Translations under genes and position numbers: made by a program | Shown here: positions 42,493 through 54,403 of the stretch, in pieces | Position numbering within the stretch: the first letter of the stretch is position 1 | How the letters are laid out: every line of letters begins with the position of its first letter | Notes under the pieces: generated by a model | Seen by the model: the letters and a program-made list of their open reading frames with translations, nothing else | Databases searched by the model: none | What the model was told of the DNA's origin: nothing | NCBI GenBank assembly: GCA_017654735.1 | Contig: JADPYG010000089.1 | Coordinates: 10,001-74,000 of the forward strand | Direction of reading: 5' to 3' | Length of the DNA stretch: 64,000 bases | Source of the DNA: Vishniacozyma victoriae | Taxonomy: Eukaryota > Basidiomycota > Tremellomycetes > Tremellales > Bulleribasidiaceae

Positions 42493-45381
42493 GGAATCGT
42501 AGGATAGCGGATAGTCGTGAAACGATTGTTGGAGCTGACCAGACGAAATTGTCCGAGAGGGTGGTGGGGAGTGAATCGTTTCTCGTAATCCAGGATCTAC
42601 GAAGACGCTCGGCCCGGAATAAAGGGAGACTGTCGTAGGTCATTTGATGAGCGGTAGTGATGTATGATCTGAGACTTCAAGGTTGATAGTCGGGCAGGTG
42701 GGTATGACGCCTCATTGGTAGAATACGATAGGTAGTTCCTCTATTCGGCAGCTTGACGACGAGGAAGGTCGGATTTGGATATGTTGGCAGAATTTGTCCG
42801 TTCAAGGGAGAGGGCCTGTATCCGAGGACGTGGGTTGAATCGAGACTGTCTCCTCTGAAATCGTCTTCCTGTGGAAGGGCGCCTTGGGATCTACACATCA
42901 GCGAATTTTGTGTGTGGATGATGAATGCAACTTGCAATTCATGCCTCACGGAAAATCAAGATCGGCAGGGGTCATTCCTCCAAAGTAATTGTATCGTCCA
43001 AGTAGTGGTATCCGACATAGATGTCCGTATCGCCTTTCGTCTCACTTGGGTGATAGCTGTCCTTCGATCCGTTAATACACTAGGGGTTTGAGGAAATGGG
43101 TAGAAGCGATTTTGTTGAACGTCGTCGGAAGAGGGGGTAGACATGGAAAGGTATTCGATTTCTAAGCTGGGGTAGGTGAGACAAGCATATCCCTTGGTTG
43201 TGATTGATAATTAAATCTTGAGTTCTGCTCTTTAGCATGATCTACATTAAAGTGAGAGAGACTCGCGGACAGGTATTCTCACCACCGTACACCAGGAGAG
43301 GTTTGAACGGATGATCCAAGTCCTCCTTTTAGTAGTCCTCCTTCTACTGCGCCAATACCACTCCCAGTTGCAGCGTCGTTCACTTACCACATTCACAACC
43401 AGCCCAACGTTCCCCGTAACAAGCATCGTCTGTTTGCGTATCCGTAATGTAAAATGAGTGGCAGGTTGGGGGAATTCGATATCTTGCGACAGTAGCTTGA
43501 TTATTATAGGATGTGATGTATGCATCGAAAGAGGTCTTATCTATTGAAATTGGGGATGAGTATAGTATATATCATGGGTAGGAGTACCTACAAAAGTGTT
43601 ATGTATACTCCATGTCGTAGCCCAATCCTCCTCGTTACCTCCTAATCTCATGGTGCATTCAACCCCTTCTCGGTCATTACGACCAAGTCGTGACCTGACC
43701 AACGAGGACCAGGGTATGAGCAGCGATGATCACAAGCCCTTCTTAGGTTGTGTGATTGATGTCTGGTGGTGGTGATGATGTAAGATAGAAGATGATATAC
43801 ATTCATGACGAGTGTGGTGAAACAGTTGAAATTTCTGAAGATCAGCAGGATTCCCCTTTCCTCATTATCCGTTCCTAATGCGCTCGCCTGATCCTCCTCT
43901 CCCCCTTTCCCCTCATTTGACCCCTCCTTCTTATTCTTGAATCCCTCTCCTCACTCCGCTAATACGTCTCTCCACTTCCCTCTTCTCCGACGTGGCCGGG
44001 GACATTTCTCCATACTTCCTCCTACTCTTTTCTCATCTCTCTCGATCCTGGCACCCTTGACTCCTTCTCTTCAATTTCTCTCTACGTCTCCTCTCAGTGT
44101 CCCGGAGCTAGACCAGAAGGATCAAGAAGGCTACTCACCATGATGTTCTCTTCCCTTTTCATGATATTAATCCAGCGGTGTGGAGGTCAGGTGTAGAGTT
44201 TGGATACGGCGTTGAGGTGAAGGAATCTATCGTAGGCGATTTCTAGTCGGTGTTATTGGGATCGTTGGAAATGGTGATTGATGAATCACCTGGATGTCAG
44301 TTCATTGAATTGCGAGGAGGAGAACACTGTACCCTACGACCGTTTGGAGATGAAAGCCATCGTCTAGCGTGAATGAGAGTTGAGGGCTTAGTCCCTGCTA
44401 TTGACTGAAAGAAATACAGCCATCCGTAATATAGTTGTAGAATATGAGCTTCGTTTGTCATGACTGTGTCGTCAGCCCTGTACCAAGCTCGAGAGGAAGG
44501 AAACATACGTGTGAATGATGTACATTTAATCCAGATGGAGAAATGGTGGAACGTTTGATACCAGCTAATGAGCCTGATGGTCAGCAGATCTAGAGCAGAA
44601 TACTTTGTTGATCGACAGCTGGGACGAGGGAAGAAATGGTGTATAGGTGACTTGTTCAATAGTTGATAAGGAGGTCGAGGGTTAAAGATTGTTACTTCGA
44701 GGGTAAATCAGTTGTATCTGGTCAAGTCGTGAGGGTGGATGCCGTGATAACTCTATCTTGTTTATAGCTGGGTATGAATACATCTAGTACGGTATAATAG
44801 AATACTGATCAATGAATGAATGGGCAGTGAAGGGGAGAGAAGAGAGAAGATGACCGGATAATCGTCATTTGCTTCCGCTCAGTGGTAGATTGGAGTAGAG
44901 TGAGTAGACGAGCTCAACTCTGTTTTACTATATACAGTACATACGGTTCACATGCATTCGTATCTTGGACAATCTGAATGACACACAACTCATTCCACAT
45001 GCATCCAATAATATGCATTAGCTCATCATGCATGATACCGATACCGATGACGGTGATACTCACCTGAGTCAGGTACTAAAAACGGGGTCAATCAGGTACA
45101 GGTACGCCGATAGTTCCGAGCGGGGAACTAGAACAGGGAAGTGGATACGAGGGTATGACGCAGAGGCTATTGAACCACCCTAGAAGATCGAAGCATAGCA
45201 GCTACAAGGCAAGGTGTCGCAATTCCTGGGCAACAGGCCATGACGACGTAGCCAAGAGGTTCCGAAATTGACCCCGTCATCGAATATGAAATGATTATAT
45301 ATGCACAGCTATCCGTCTCGTCTCTTCTCACCACCTACTACTCGATCACTCACTTACCTTTATATCATTATCATCATTGAA
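42493..45381. other. 2.9 kb region with an unresolved minus-strand gene; otherwise no gene seen
   Basis: Apart from the probable gene listed separately, no long frame stands out. A TATA-like GCTATAAACAAG lies on the minus strand near 44765. A TATATA at about 45292-45298 probably serves the secreted protein at 45382. Confidence 0.4.
43170..43735 (-). CDS. probable part of a multi-exon gene of unknown function, Cys-containing
   Basis: Minus-strand reading with good splice sites gives REGVECTMRLGG, GNEEDWATTWSIHNTF, then (intron of about 57 nt) TSFDAYITSYNNQATVARYR, IPPTCHSFYITDTQTDDACY and GERWAGCECG. After another intron come GGLLKGGLGSSVQTSPGVRW and a possible stop soon after. The composition (paired Cys, Tyr/Trp-rich) looks like real protein, perhaps secreted. 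I do not recognise it. Upstream pieces on the same strand (MYIIHT at about 44529; LYYGWLYFFQSIAG; LEIAYDRFLHLNAVSKLYT near 44210) may be earlier exons, but I could not join them with certainty. Boundaries given are approximate. Confidence 0.35.
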
Positions 45382-46421
45382 ATGTTGGCCCTACTAGCTG
45401 CTTCCACCCTTGCCGTATCTGGTGCTATGGCACAGCTCCTACCCACCGAGATCGCTGGTTTGAGGTGAGTACCATACTTGAACAACTTGCACATATGTCT
45501 GACAATCAGCTTCTCTGCTGGATGTCAGGCCGCCGTGATCGACGTCCTCACCGTCGGTGACTTTGCCGTATGCTTCCCAGCTGCTACCATCCTCCCAGGT
45601 AAGCAATCAAACAATCTCATTGATATAAATGCTGATGATAGCCCTCACTTCCAACTCGTCGATCGTCCCTCCCCTCGATGAGTTCATGAGCCAGTTGTGC
45701 TACAATGAGCCATGTACCGACAGCATCCTTCAGCTCGCCTCTCAGCGAGTCACCGAAGGATGTTCTTCTGATCTCTCAAGCGATGGATTCAGTGACAGCG
45801 TCGTCATGACTGCTTTCCAGCAGTACCCTCTCGTCCGAGAAATCCTCTGCACCAAGACGTAAGTACCATTCAGTATCACTCAGAATACCACTAATGTTAG
45901 TTCCGAGCCATACACTGAGGAATCTTATGGTGGATTTTTGGGCGCACCAGCAATCCCCGTCGACGGCATGACTTACAACTCTACCGACGGTTATTTCTGC
46001 GTTACTTCCCTCATGACCCAACTCTCTGCCTACTTTGGTACCAATATTACCGTCCCATTCGTCACCGATATCGTTTCTGGAAACAATGAAACCGCTCTTG
46101 AACTCGTCAAGACCATCAACCCAAACATCATCTGTAACGAGTGCATCTTCGCTACATTCGATATTATCAACCAGGCCTACCCCGAAGCTGATGGAGCTAC
46201 TTTCGATTTCCTCTTTGGTCTTCTCAACATGACTTCTCCCCTTCCCGCTGGAACCACCCTTGCCGAGTACGCCAATGATACTTGTGCTTACCAGAACTAT
46301 TCCATCTCTACTGGTAAGTCCGATGCCGACGCAATGATAGTAGATGAAGACTGACCCTTCAGATGGTACTTTGCCCGAGGCTGTTACTGTCTCTATCGTC
46401 AACTCGACCTTCTCTCCTTAA
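45382..46421 (+). CDS. secreted Cys-rich glycoprotein of unknown function
   Basis: ATG at 45382 begins a signal peptide (MLALLAASTLAVSGAMA) and the reading runs through four short introns to the stop at 46421, giving about 275 residues. It has evenly spaced cysteines (FSAGCQAAVIDVL, FAVCFPAA, QLCYNEPCTDS, VTEGCSSDL, EILCTKT, DGYFCVTSLM, IICNECIFATFD, NDTCAYQNYS) and several N-glycosylation sequons (NSS, NST, NIT, NET, NMT, NDT, NYS, NST). No membrane anchor is seen after the signal peptide, though the C-terminus ends hydrophobic/Ser. It resembles the large group of Cys-rich secreted proteins of Tremellales without known role. A TATA box lies about 85 bp upstream. Intact; function not inferred. 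Confidence 0.8.
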
Positions 46422-47311
46422 GTGTACGAGAATTTGTCTCGTAGATTCAAGATCGTCTGTAGCCAAAAGGTGATTCCATGAATGTATAGTAGATATATGA
46501 ATCAATTTCCTTCGCTTTTCCTCTGCTGTCACCGGGTCATTTTGGCTTCGACACTGCATCTGGTCCACTCTGTGCGGTCGTTGCACAAGGACCCATCTCG
46601 TCAAAATCCGAAGGGCTGATCGATGCCTGGCATCGTGCAGTCCATGTGGGCATATCTCTCAGGCTCATCTCTTTCACCGTACGCTCGGATCTAGGCCGAC
46701 CTCAGCTCTGGCCGCGGGATTTCCCTTGCTCTCACGATGTCTCATCCGGACTCAAGCTTCGCCAGGCGCGGATCCATCCAGTCAGGAACCCTAGTCCTCT
46801 CAGGAACTACCAAACTGAAGAGCTGAACGAGAATGACCCTGCTAATCTCCTCTACATGTGAGCAGAGCCCCTCACTCTGCTTCCGATCAAGTAGCGATCT
46901 CAACCCCGGATGACTCACAGACCATCGCATCTTCGGACCGTAAGGATAGCCGGCGGTATCAACCTACCGAACCCAGGCTGATATTGGTCATATCGACTCA
47001 CAACGTATGGCGATCGCTCTGACCGGACCGCGCTACCGCCTCTGCCGGACACAGGCTACGAGATGAAAAGCGGATGCTCGGCTCTTGGCTAAATAAAAAC
47101 CAAGTCATCCGGGAAGTGGGGGCACGATATGCCCATGTGACCCCAGAGATGTACAAGGTGAACTAGTCATTTTTCGACCGGTTAAATCGTAACGGCTGTT
47201 CGGGCTCTAATTATGGATCTTGAAACAACTTCCTTAACTTACTTGTTCAAAGCTGACGTCTATAAGAAGTGGAGTAAATTTGGAAATGACCATGCATCTC
47301 AACCCTCAATC
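46422..47311. promoter_or_regulatory. intergenic region upstream of the GH93 gene with two CGGACCG sites
   Basis: No supported gene. TTCGGACCGTAAGG (about 46934) and CCGGACCGCGCTACCGCC (about 47022) carry the same CGG-A-CCG core seen before the lactonase/porter pair. Other CGG/CCG triplets cluster between them. Confidence 0.45.
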
Positions 47312-48515
47312 ATGTTGTTCTCACTCCTTCCCCTCGCTTTCCTCTCCACCCTATGGGCGGTTGTAGCTTCGCCTCTTGCTAAAAGGGATTTCGGACCCGT
47401 CACACTCTTCACCCCTCCCTCCACTTATGCCAATGAACGAACACTTTATGCTAGATCTTTATTGCTTAAAGATGGATCGGTTCTTGCGACTTGGGAGAAC
47501 TATGATTGGTCCGGACAACCTTATTTCCCAATTTACAAATCTACCGATCATGGATATACCTGGAAAGAACTTTCGAGGGTCAAGGTACGTTATTGTATAT
47601 CAAGGATGATGCCGCAAGAACTGACAAACAGGATACGGTGAATGGATGGGGATTAAGGTATCAACCACATATGATCGTTCTTGATCAGGCTTTAGGTGGA
47701 TATCCTGCTGGATCCATCTTACTCGCTGGAAACTCTATTCCCGCCGATTTATCAAAAACTCAACTCGACCTTTATGTTAGTACCGACAGCGGATCCACTT
47801 GGAAGTTTGTCAGCCATATTGCAAATGGTGGTGTAGCCGTGAGTCAAGCCCCACGATGATTTACGCTAATTGATAGAAACCAAACAATGGCGAAACACCA
47901 GTCTGGGAACCTTTCCTCATGGTCTATAAGAACCAGCTAGTCTGTTACTACTCCGATCAACGAGATCCCAAACACGGTCAGAAATTAGTTCATCAGATCT
48001 CGACTGATTTCAAATCATGGGGATCAGTAATCGATGATGAAGCAAATCCCACGTACTCCGCTCGACCCGGTATGCCAGTCATTTCGAAAATGTCCAATAA
48101 CCAATACTTCTACACGTACGAAAATGGTGGTGCCCCCGAAGGTGATTTTGCTGTCTACTTCAAAATCTCGGCCAACCCACTATCATTCGGTTCAGTTACT
48201 GGTAAACCATTAAAGACTGCCGATGGAAATGTACCTACCAGTTCACCTTTTAATATTTTCACCAGTGCTGGGGGTAATTCTGGTACTTTGGTTGTTAGCG
48301 CCAATTCCGATTCCGATCTGTTTATCAACCACAATTATGGTCAAGGGTCTTGGACGAGGTTGAGTAGTCAGGGAGGTAATGGATACTCGAGGAGTCTGGC
48401 TGTTGGATATAACCCGAAGGATATCTTGATTGTGAATGGTGGCAGATTGGGTCAGGGTAGTACCAACAAGGTCACTGCATCGGCGAGGGATGTCAATGGT
48501 TGCTCAACCTGCTAG
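47312..48515 (+). CDS. secreted exo-arabinanase-like enzyme, glycoside hydrolase family 93
   Basis: An ATG at 47312 gives a clear signal peptide (MLFSLLPLAFLSTLWAVVA followed by a KR processing site). A longer in-frame start at 47213 would bury it, so I prefer 47312. The mature part is a sialidase-fold beta-propeller: TLYARSLLLKDGSVLATWEN, PIYKSTDHGYTWKELSRVK, then (intron) GWGLRYQPHMIVLDQALGGY, DLYVSTDSGSTWKFVSHIA (Asp-box-like SxDxGxTW repeats), and after a second intron PVWEPFLMVYKNQLVCYYSD, VISKMSNNQYFYTYENGG and GYSRSLAVGYNPKDILIVNG. Order and Asp boxes fit GH93 exo-1,5-alpha-L-arabinanase, which releases arabinobiose from pectin side chains. It would act outside the cell. A related sialidase-like role cannot be ruled out. 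Confidence 0.82.
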
Positions 48516-48751
48516 GTGCACTGTCGAGGAGACAGTGTTTAAGCAGGGTGATTAAACTCGACAAGTCAATAGTAAAAGAAGATTAGAAAGAGTGAAGGAC
48601 AAGTCAATAGAGAAAGAAGATTAGAAGGCGCGTCGGATGAGAAGAGTATAGTTAAACGCAACGTGAATGAGAGTCAATTGCGAATACATGCACAAACTAC
48701 TTTCAACTTCCTGGCTAGTTGTCCAACAACCGATCAATTATATATCTCGCT

Positions 48752-51112
48752 CTACGCGTAATCTCGAGTCTTTTGGTTGTTGATAACAAGGTCGGGTAGA
48801 GGCTCGTTCTTTCGCCTGAAGATGACTCGTCGAATGAAATGGGGCAAAACAGTGCCGGTCTGGTATTTACCGTAAGTGGCGGTAGGAACCGAGAATACAC
48901 CATCGAGCTCCTCAAGGGTAAGGAGCTTTGTCTCGGGAACAAAGAACCAAATCAACACTAGAGCGATAACGTTGAATGCTGCGTATGCACCGAAAGCACC
49001 TTGAGGGGTGAGAGCTCGGAGCATTCGGGGGAACTATTCATCAGCAACGTTCACATTTCGAAAAAAAGAGGGACATACGGTCAAAGATAGGATCGACGAG
49101 AAACCGAGGCAAACTGCGACGGACCATGCCATACCCTGTTCTCGCTGGGCGAGAGGGAACACCTCCGCCGAATACATGAAAGGTACAGGTCCCTCTCCGA
49201 CAGAGTAGAACGCAGCGAACTGGAATCAGCTTTGATCATATGAATCGATGAAACCGTGCATGAAATCGGAAAATCGGTAAAAGCGTTAAATGGCGTGATA
49301 CGCTGATTTGGGGAACTTGATGAGGGGATCTGACTTGGGGAACTTGATGAAGGGATTTGTGATTGGAAGAGTATCAAACTTACCAGGTAAATGAAGAAGG
49401 CGATCAAACCAGTCCTCATAACCTTGTTTTCAGGGGTGTCGGGAATGAAGAACATCATTCCCGCGGCAAGTAGAGTCCAAGCCATGTTGGGGAAGGTGGC
49501 GAGAAGAAGAGATCTTCGGCCGACTGATCAATCAGCACTTTTTCCCATCGATGATGAGATGTGAGGCTTACAAGTATCAATTGTGAACACGGCTGGGAAA
49601 GCAAAAACAACTTTTTGTCAGTGACATTCCTGTCTGTGCTGGAAAGATGAAGCTTACAGTTAACAGCCCCAAAGCCTAGTGAAGCAAACAGAGCTTGGGA
49701 TGCAGAGTAACCGGACCTGAGGAAGATTGTGCTCGAGTAGAAGGCGATAATGTTGATACCACACATCTGTTGAGCCAACATGACAGTCGAAGCAGCCAAA
49801 GTACCTCGTCGGACTCGTGGAATGGTGAACAACTCGGTCAATCGAGAAAAGTAGGTCTTTCCCTGAATGACTCGGTTCTCCTCGGCGAGTTGGACATGGG
49901 CATAGTACATATCCCTGGCAGCGATAACCTCGGTGTGTCGTAGTCTCTTGAAAGAGTTGAATGCTTTGTCGTATCTACCCTTCTTCATGAGCCATCGAGG
50001 CGACTCGGGGCAGAAAAAGATCAAGATGGCAAGAGGGACGGCGGGGATGAATGCGGAACCGAGCTGGAGTCTCCAAGCGATAGGTCCAACGTCTTTGACT
50101 ACTGCGTTCGCACTATTTGTCAGCATAATGAATAAAAAAGTGTGAGATAGACGTACGCAAAACCAAGGAAAATACCAAAGGCGGTCCACAATTGCCAACC
50201 CATGACCAATGCTCCTCGGATGTTGGCGGGTGCTAGCTCAGCTGCGTACATTGGAACAGTTGCAGCTACAAATCAGCAGAGTCCGGTGGAAGGTGAGGTC
50301 GACTCACCCTTGGCACCCATTCCAATACCCAAAACTAATCGAACAGCAGCAAGGGCTTCCCAAGAGTGAGTGAAACCAGAAGCGATGGGAGTGGCGATGA
50401 GGACTGTGGCCATCAGCTTGTCCCGAAGAAAGGAGACAGGGGAAACTTACTCAATGAGGTGATGAAGATTTCTCCTCGTCGACCAAAGAGGTTGTTCAAG
50501 GGATCAGAAATCCAGACACCGAGTAGCGCAGACGAAATGTAGGGAGCAGAGTTGACGAAACCAACGATCCACTCGTCTCGGTTACCGGCAGGGGTACCGA
50601 TCTCATGATCAAGGCCGAATTCGGCGGGAAAGGACAAGTCTGAACGTTAGACTCTGCTTGAGCGCCATCACCAAAGACTCACTGGCACCGTTAGAACCGG
50701 TCTGGTCCCATCCTTGAGTGGCAGCTCCGATGGCACATGCGATGACTTTAGGTCAGCACAGTGCAGCTCCCGGACCACGTTGGGACTCACCAGTGAAGTA
50801 AAGAGTTTTCGGGTGCGACCACTTGCTTGCAGTAGACTTTCGAAGCCAGTAAAGATCATCCTCGTTTAGTTCGGATATCTGCTCGTACTCCTCTGGTCGT
50901 TGAGCCACGAGGGCTCCTCGCCTAAAGACATCGTTGTGCTCGGTCATACCGGTCTCGGCGCAGAATCTGTCGACATCGGACAAGAGCTGCTCCTTGGGAA
51001 TACCGTGAAGAGGATTGATGGTCTTTTTGGCGCTGCTGACGTCCGCGCCGGAGCCCTGGTCGAGGTGCTCGGACGAATCAATGTGTTTTTCGTCGTAGGT
51101 CTTGGTCTCCAT
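48752..51112 (-). CDS. MFS sugar porter
   Basis: ATG at 51112 ([17 protein letters not shown]) starts an unusually long hydrophilic N-terminus (about 110 residues, rich in Glu/Asp/Lys; [20 protein letters not shown]). Porter blocks follow: [132 protein letters not shown] and [19 protein letters not shown], with stop at 48752. Eight or so short introns keep frame. The N-terminus and [12 protein letters not shown] block resemble fungal porters near the quinate/inositol/lactose branch. Plasma-membrane uptake of a sugar or polyol is likely; substrate unknown. It converges with the GH93 gene. Confidence 0.88.
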
Positions 51113-52155
51113 ATTGTTAGATAAAGAGTAGTAAGGGGGGATGGGTCCGTTGCCATCGGCTCACTGTAGCTATATACCTTGCGATTTTTCCCTTCTGAAC
51201 CTTGAGTTGACCCACACGCAACAAGTCAATCGAAGCGTTGGCAATAAGTCCCAAGCGAGACCCCGAGTCAAGAGCCCCGAGTCAAGCCAAGGCGTGTCCC
51301 CCAAGGTTCCCCGTCTATTTTCGGCGACCAAGCCGACAGTGTAATCAGGGGCAATGGAAGTGGTCGCGCCACCAGACTGGATGCTCCACGCTAGTCATCG
51401 GGGTGGCTCCCGTCGGGTCTCGCGTGAACTCTGCGGGAGCCAGGTAAGAATGCTATTTTGGGATGTTCCAAGAGAGTCGTCATAGCGGCAATTGGCAGCT
51501 CAGCTTCCATGGATCAATGTGGAGGTGAGAAGTTTCCGTAAAAACAACTTTTAGATTGGGAATCTAGAGCAGAGATAGTGATCAAATTGGCAACCTAGAA
51601 GCAAGAACACCGAATCGAATCGGCGGAATGACCGGAATAGGATTTGAGTGGCGTCCACGCGGCCCCCACGTGCAGTCTCCGCGGGTGAGACCGCGGGTTG
51701 TCCCGATAGTGGTCTCACCATGCCCGTAAGAATGCATACATGCATACGAGTCCATCATGGCAATACTGTTATCTTTCGCGATTTGAACGTGTTGCTCTTC
51801 TTAAAGATAAAGGTAAGAGCAAGATATGCATGATCTGCCCAGCCAATGTATCGCTACGAAATGCATGGCCGACGTCATTATGTATGCTGACAGGAACCAG
51901 TGACGAGTCTTGTGACGTCTTGGAAGTAGTCTTGGAACCTTATTCTACAGCCTCTATGCATCACTCCTCTTCTCATACTAGCCTATCGCTACTCCATCTA
52001 TCATAGAACATACGTAAACCAACCCGCTCAAGCAAGAGTCGATATCACTGGAATCATTCGAAGCGAGGCCAAGCAGATTCCAGCAAAAGCGCGGCAACTG
52101 ACAACTGTCAATCGACCCGACGTCATCATCATCTACTTCTACTCTTATACCTACA
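51113..52155. promoter_or_regulatory. divergent upstream region, sugar porter / GRAM-VASt gene
   Basis: About 1 kb without a supported gene. CCCCGAGTCAAG is repeated at 51261-51272 and 51275-51286. CTCCGCGGGTGAGACCGCGGG (about 51676-51696) carries two CCGCGG palindromes, the core also seen in the rhamnosidase promoter. GTACATA/ATGCAT runs follow. Confidence 0.4.
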
Positions 52156-54040
52156 ATGTCGACTGCTGCAGTACAAGAACCTATTCAGCCTGTCGCACTA
52201 GGTGCTGTGGCTGGGTATGGGGTGGAGAAGGAGAGCATGGAGGAGATCGAAGGTACGTACATGCCCCTTTAAAACAATGATATAGCTGACATCGACAGCA
52301 TCTCCCCTACCATCCCCACAAGCTACACTACAACCAACACCTACCAAAGTCTATAGTGACACCGAATCCACCCGGGGTAGAGCTCAATCAACATCATCAC
52401 TAGGAGGCAACAAACCTATCCCAGCAAACCGACAAGCCGACTTTGAAAAGCTATTTGGTCAACAATTGCCGAAACCAAAGGGAGAAGAGACGCCGGATGA
52501 CTTCTTGACGGTACTACAGACTCAATCTGCCGATTTGCAAGCATCAGTATTACTTCACGGACGACTCTACCTCACTCGCTACCACCTATGCTTCAGATCT
52601 AATATCATGGGCTATGTAACCGAGCGAGTTCACGATTTACGAGATATCATATGGGTCGAAAGATCAACAACGGCGAAATGGATCCAGAATGCAGTCAGTA
52701 TAGGGGTGGATACGGACTTGGATGATAAAGTGATTGGATATGGAAGTATGGCGGATCGAGAAGCAATGTATGTGGGATTGATGGAGGTATGGGAGGACAG
52801 GGCACCGGAACGTTATTCCCAGTTCCTGGAAAGGCGCGAGACAAAGAGTGCTATGGATGCCGACTTGGCCGGCGCTGCAACTCGACATCGATCCGCTACC
52901 ACCGCTACCAAGTCAGGTGTACCCCACGATATCGAGATTGCCGGTCGTCATCGATCTGCTACTGCAACCGCCAAGCTCGGTCAGGATAAGCCTACCACAA
53001 ACACCGAAGCTGGGATCACAGAGGAGGATGAGGATGAGCATGATCATGCTGGATCCCAGGATGTCGAAGCGAAAGAAACGGAATGTTGTGGGGAACACTT
53101 TGACGAGGTAGCGCTGGATACGACTCTGCCAGTTGAAATCGACCAACTCTTCAATCTTATGTATCACAACGAGGAGTTTGGACAGGATTTCTTCAAGAAC
53201 AAGCAGAAGCTCACCGGTGAGTCTATCAATCTCGGAGTCCGCTTAGTACTCACATTGCAGACATAAATACAAGCGACTGGATGGAGAAGGATGGTGCCAA
53301 AGAGCGTTCGTTGAAGTACGTCATGCACATGGTGAGTTCATTCCTTCTTCAATTTAAACAAAAGACTACTGAGAACTAGAACAACTACATCGGACCCAAG
53401 AAATCTGATTGTATCGGTTCCGAAAGAGTGGAAGTGGAAAAGCCCGACGAGGTCTATGAGATTGTATCGTCCACACAAACTCCCGATGTCCCATCTGGCA
53501 AGAGGTCAGTGCTTTTCCAGATACCTTGTACCAAGCTTACTTCTTGATAGTTTCAAGATCCACACCCGGACCTGCCTTACACGTACCGTCGAAAATGGAA
53601 CCCCATCAACGCGAATGTACTGTACAACACAATGCGACTGGTCCGCTTCATCCATGCTCAAAAGCACAATCACCCCAGCAGTCATCAAAGGTCAAAAGGA
53701 ATACCATCAATCCTGGCTCGGTGCATTGAAAGAGTGGATCGATGCTCACCCCGAGGACTTTAAATCGGCTGGTGGAGGCAATGCCAGTTCATCCGAAAAG
53801 GCCGAGAAGCCAAAGTCCAACCAACCCAGACAAACAGCAACTGGAGCTAAGGTAGTTCCTCTCGATTCCAAATCCGACGTGATACCTGAACGGTCGACTG
53901 CTCCTATCGACACCCATGTCGTCGATCCTGCTAGCGCTATTCAGGAGTCGACCGATATCACCAAGAATCAGCCGATGATAGCTATTCTTCTCGTCTGCCT
54001 GTTAAGTATCGCACTCAATGTGTATCTCGTATCCAAGTAG
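52156..54040 (+). CDS. GRAM-VASt domain sterol-transfer-type protein (LAM/Aster-like)
   Basis: ATG at 52156, four introns, stop at 54040, about 560 residues. After a disordered N-terminus (SDTESTRGRAQSTSS) comes a GRAM domain (ADFEKLFGQQLPKPKGE, VLLHGRLYLTRYHLCFRSNI, RDIIWVERSTTAKWIQNAVS). A low-complexity acidic linker follows with an internal duplication (RHRSATTATKSG / RHRSATATAKLG). The VASt/StART-like domain has LPVEIDQLFNLMYHNEEFGQ, SLKYVMHMNNYIGPKKSD, RMYCTTQCDWSASSMLKSTI and KGQKEYHQSWLGALKEWID. One C-terminal helix (MIAILLVCLLSIALNVYLVS) ends the protein. This is the architecture of yeast Lam/Ltc and animal GRAMD1, ER-anchored proteins that move sterols at membrane contact sites. A single VASt domain fits the Lam5/Lam6 type. 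Confidence 0.9.
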
Positions 54041-54403
54041 GCTTCGAATGCCTGCATCGTGTATTGTATTATAGTAAGGAATAGCAATATTAGTACGAAT
54101 GCATTATTGAAGATGCCTTTGTGTCTCCCGAGTCGATCCCGTATATCACTAAAGATTCGGCATTACGGGCTGAGACACCTGGTCGTGCAGGTAGGACTGC
54201 TGCGCCCTTTCGTCACTCACACCTCACCGCCTTCTGGCCTGCACAAAGCGCCGTTCATGCATGGTTGATAATCCGGCTAGACTCCAGCATATGCGTACAG
54301 GCACCGATCTCGATCGCGTCATGATTCACTTGCTATTATCATACTCCACTCTTAATACTACACCTATAGACACGACTCACGACTTTACGAAGCACCTGCA
54401 GAA
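54041..54403. other. short intergenic region
   Basis: 3' end of the GRAM-VASt gene and promoter of the glycosylase; no repeat or ORF of interest seen. Confidence 0.4.

Noticed and set aside
45776..46402. 208-codon minus-strand frame
   Set aside because: Antisense of the secreted Cys-rich protein, whose signal peptide, splice sites and sequons make the plus strand the coding one.
47213..47311. Upstream in-frame start of the GH93 gene
   Set aside because: It would place 33 hydrophilic residues in front of a clear signal peptide; the start at 47312 is more likely.
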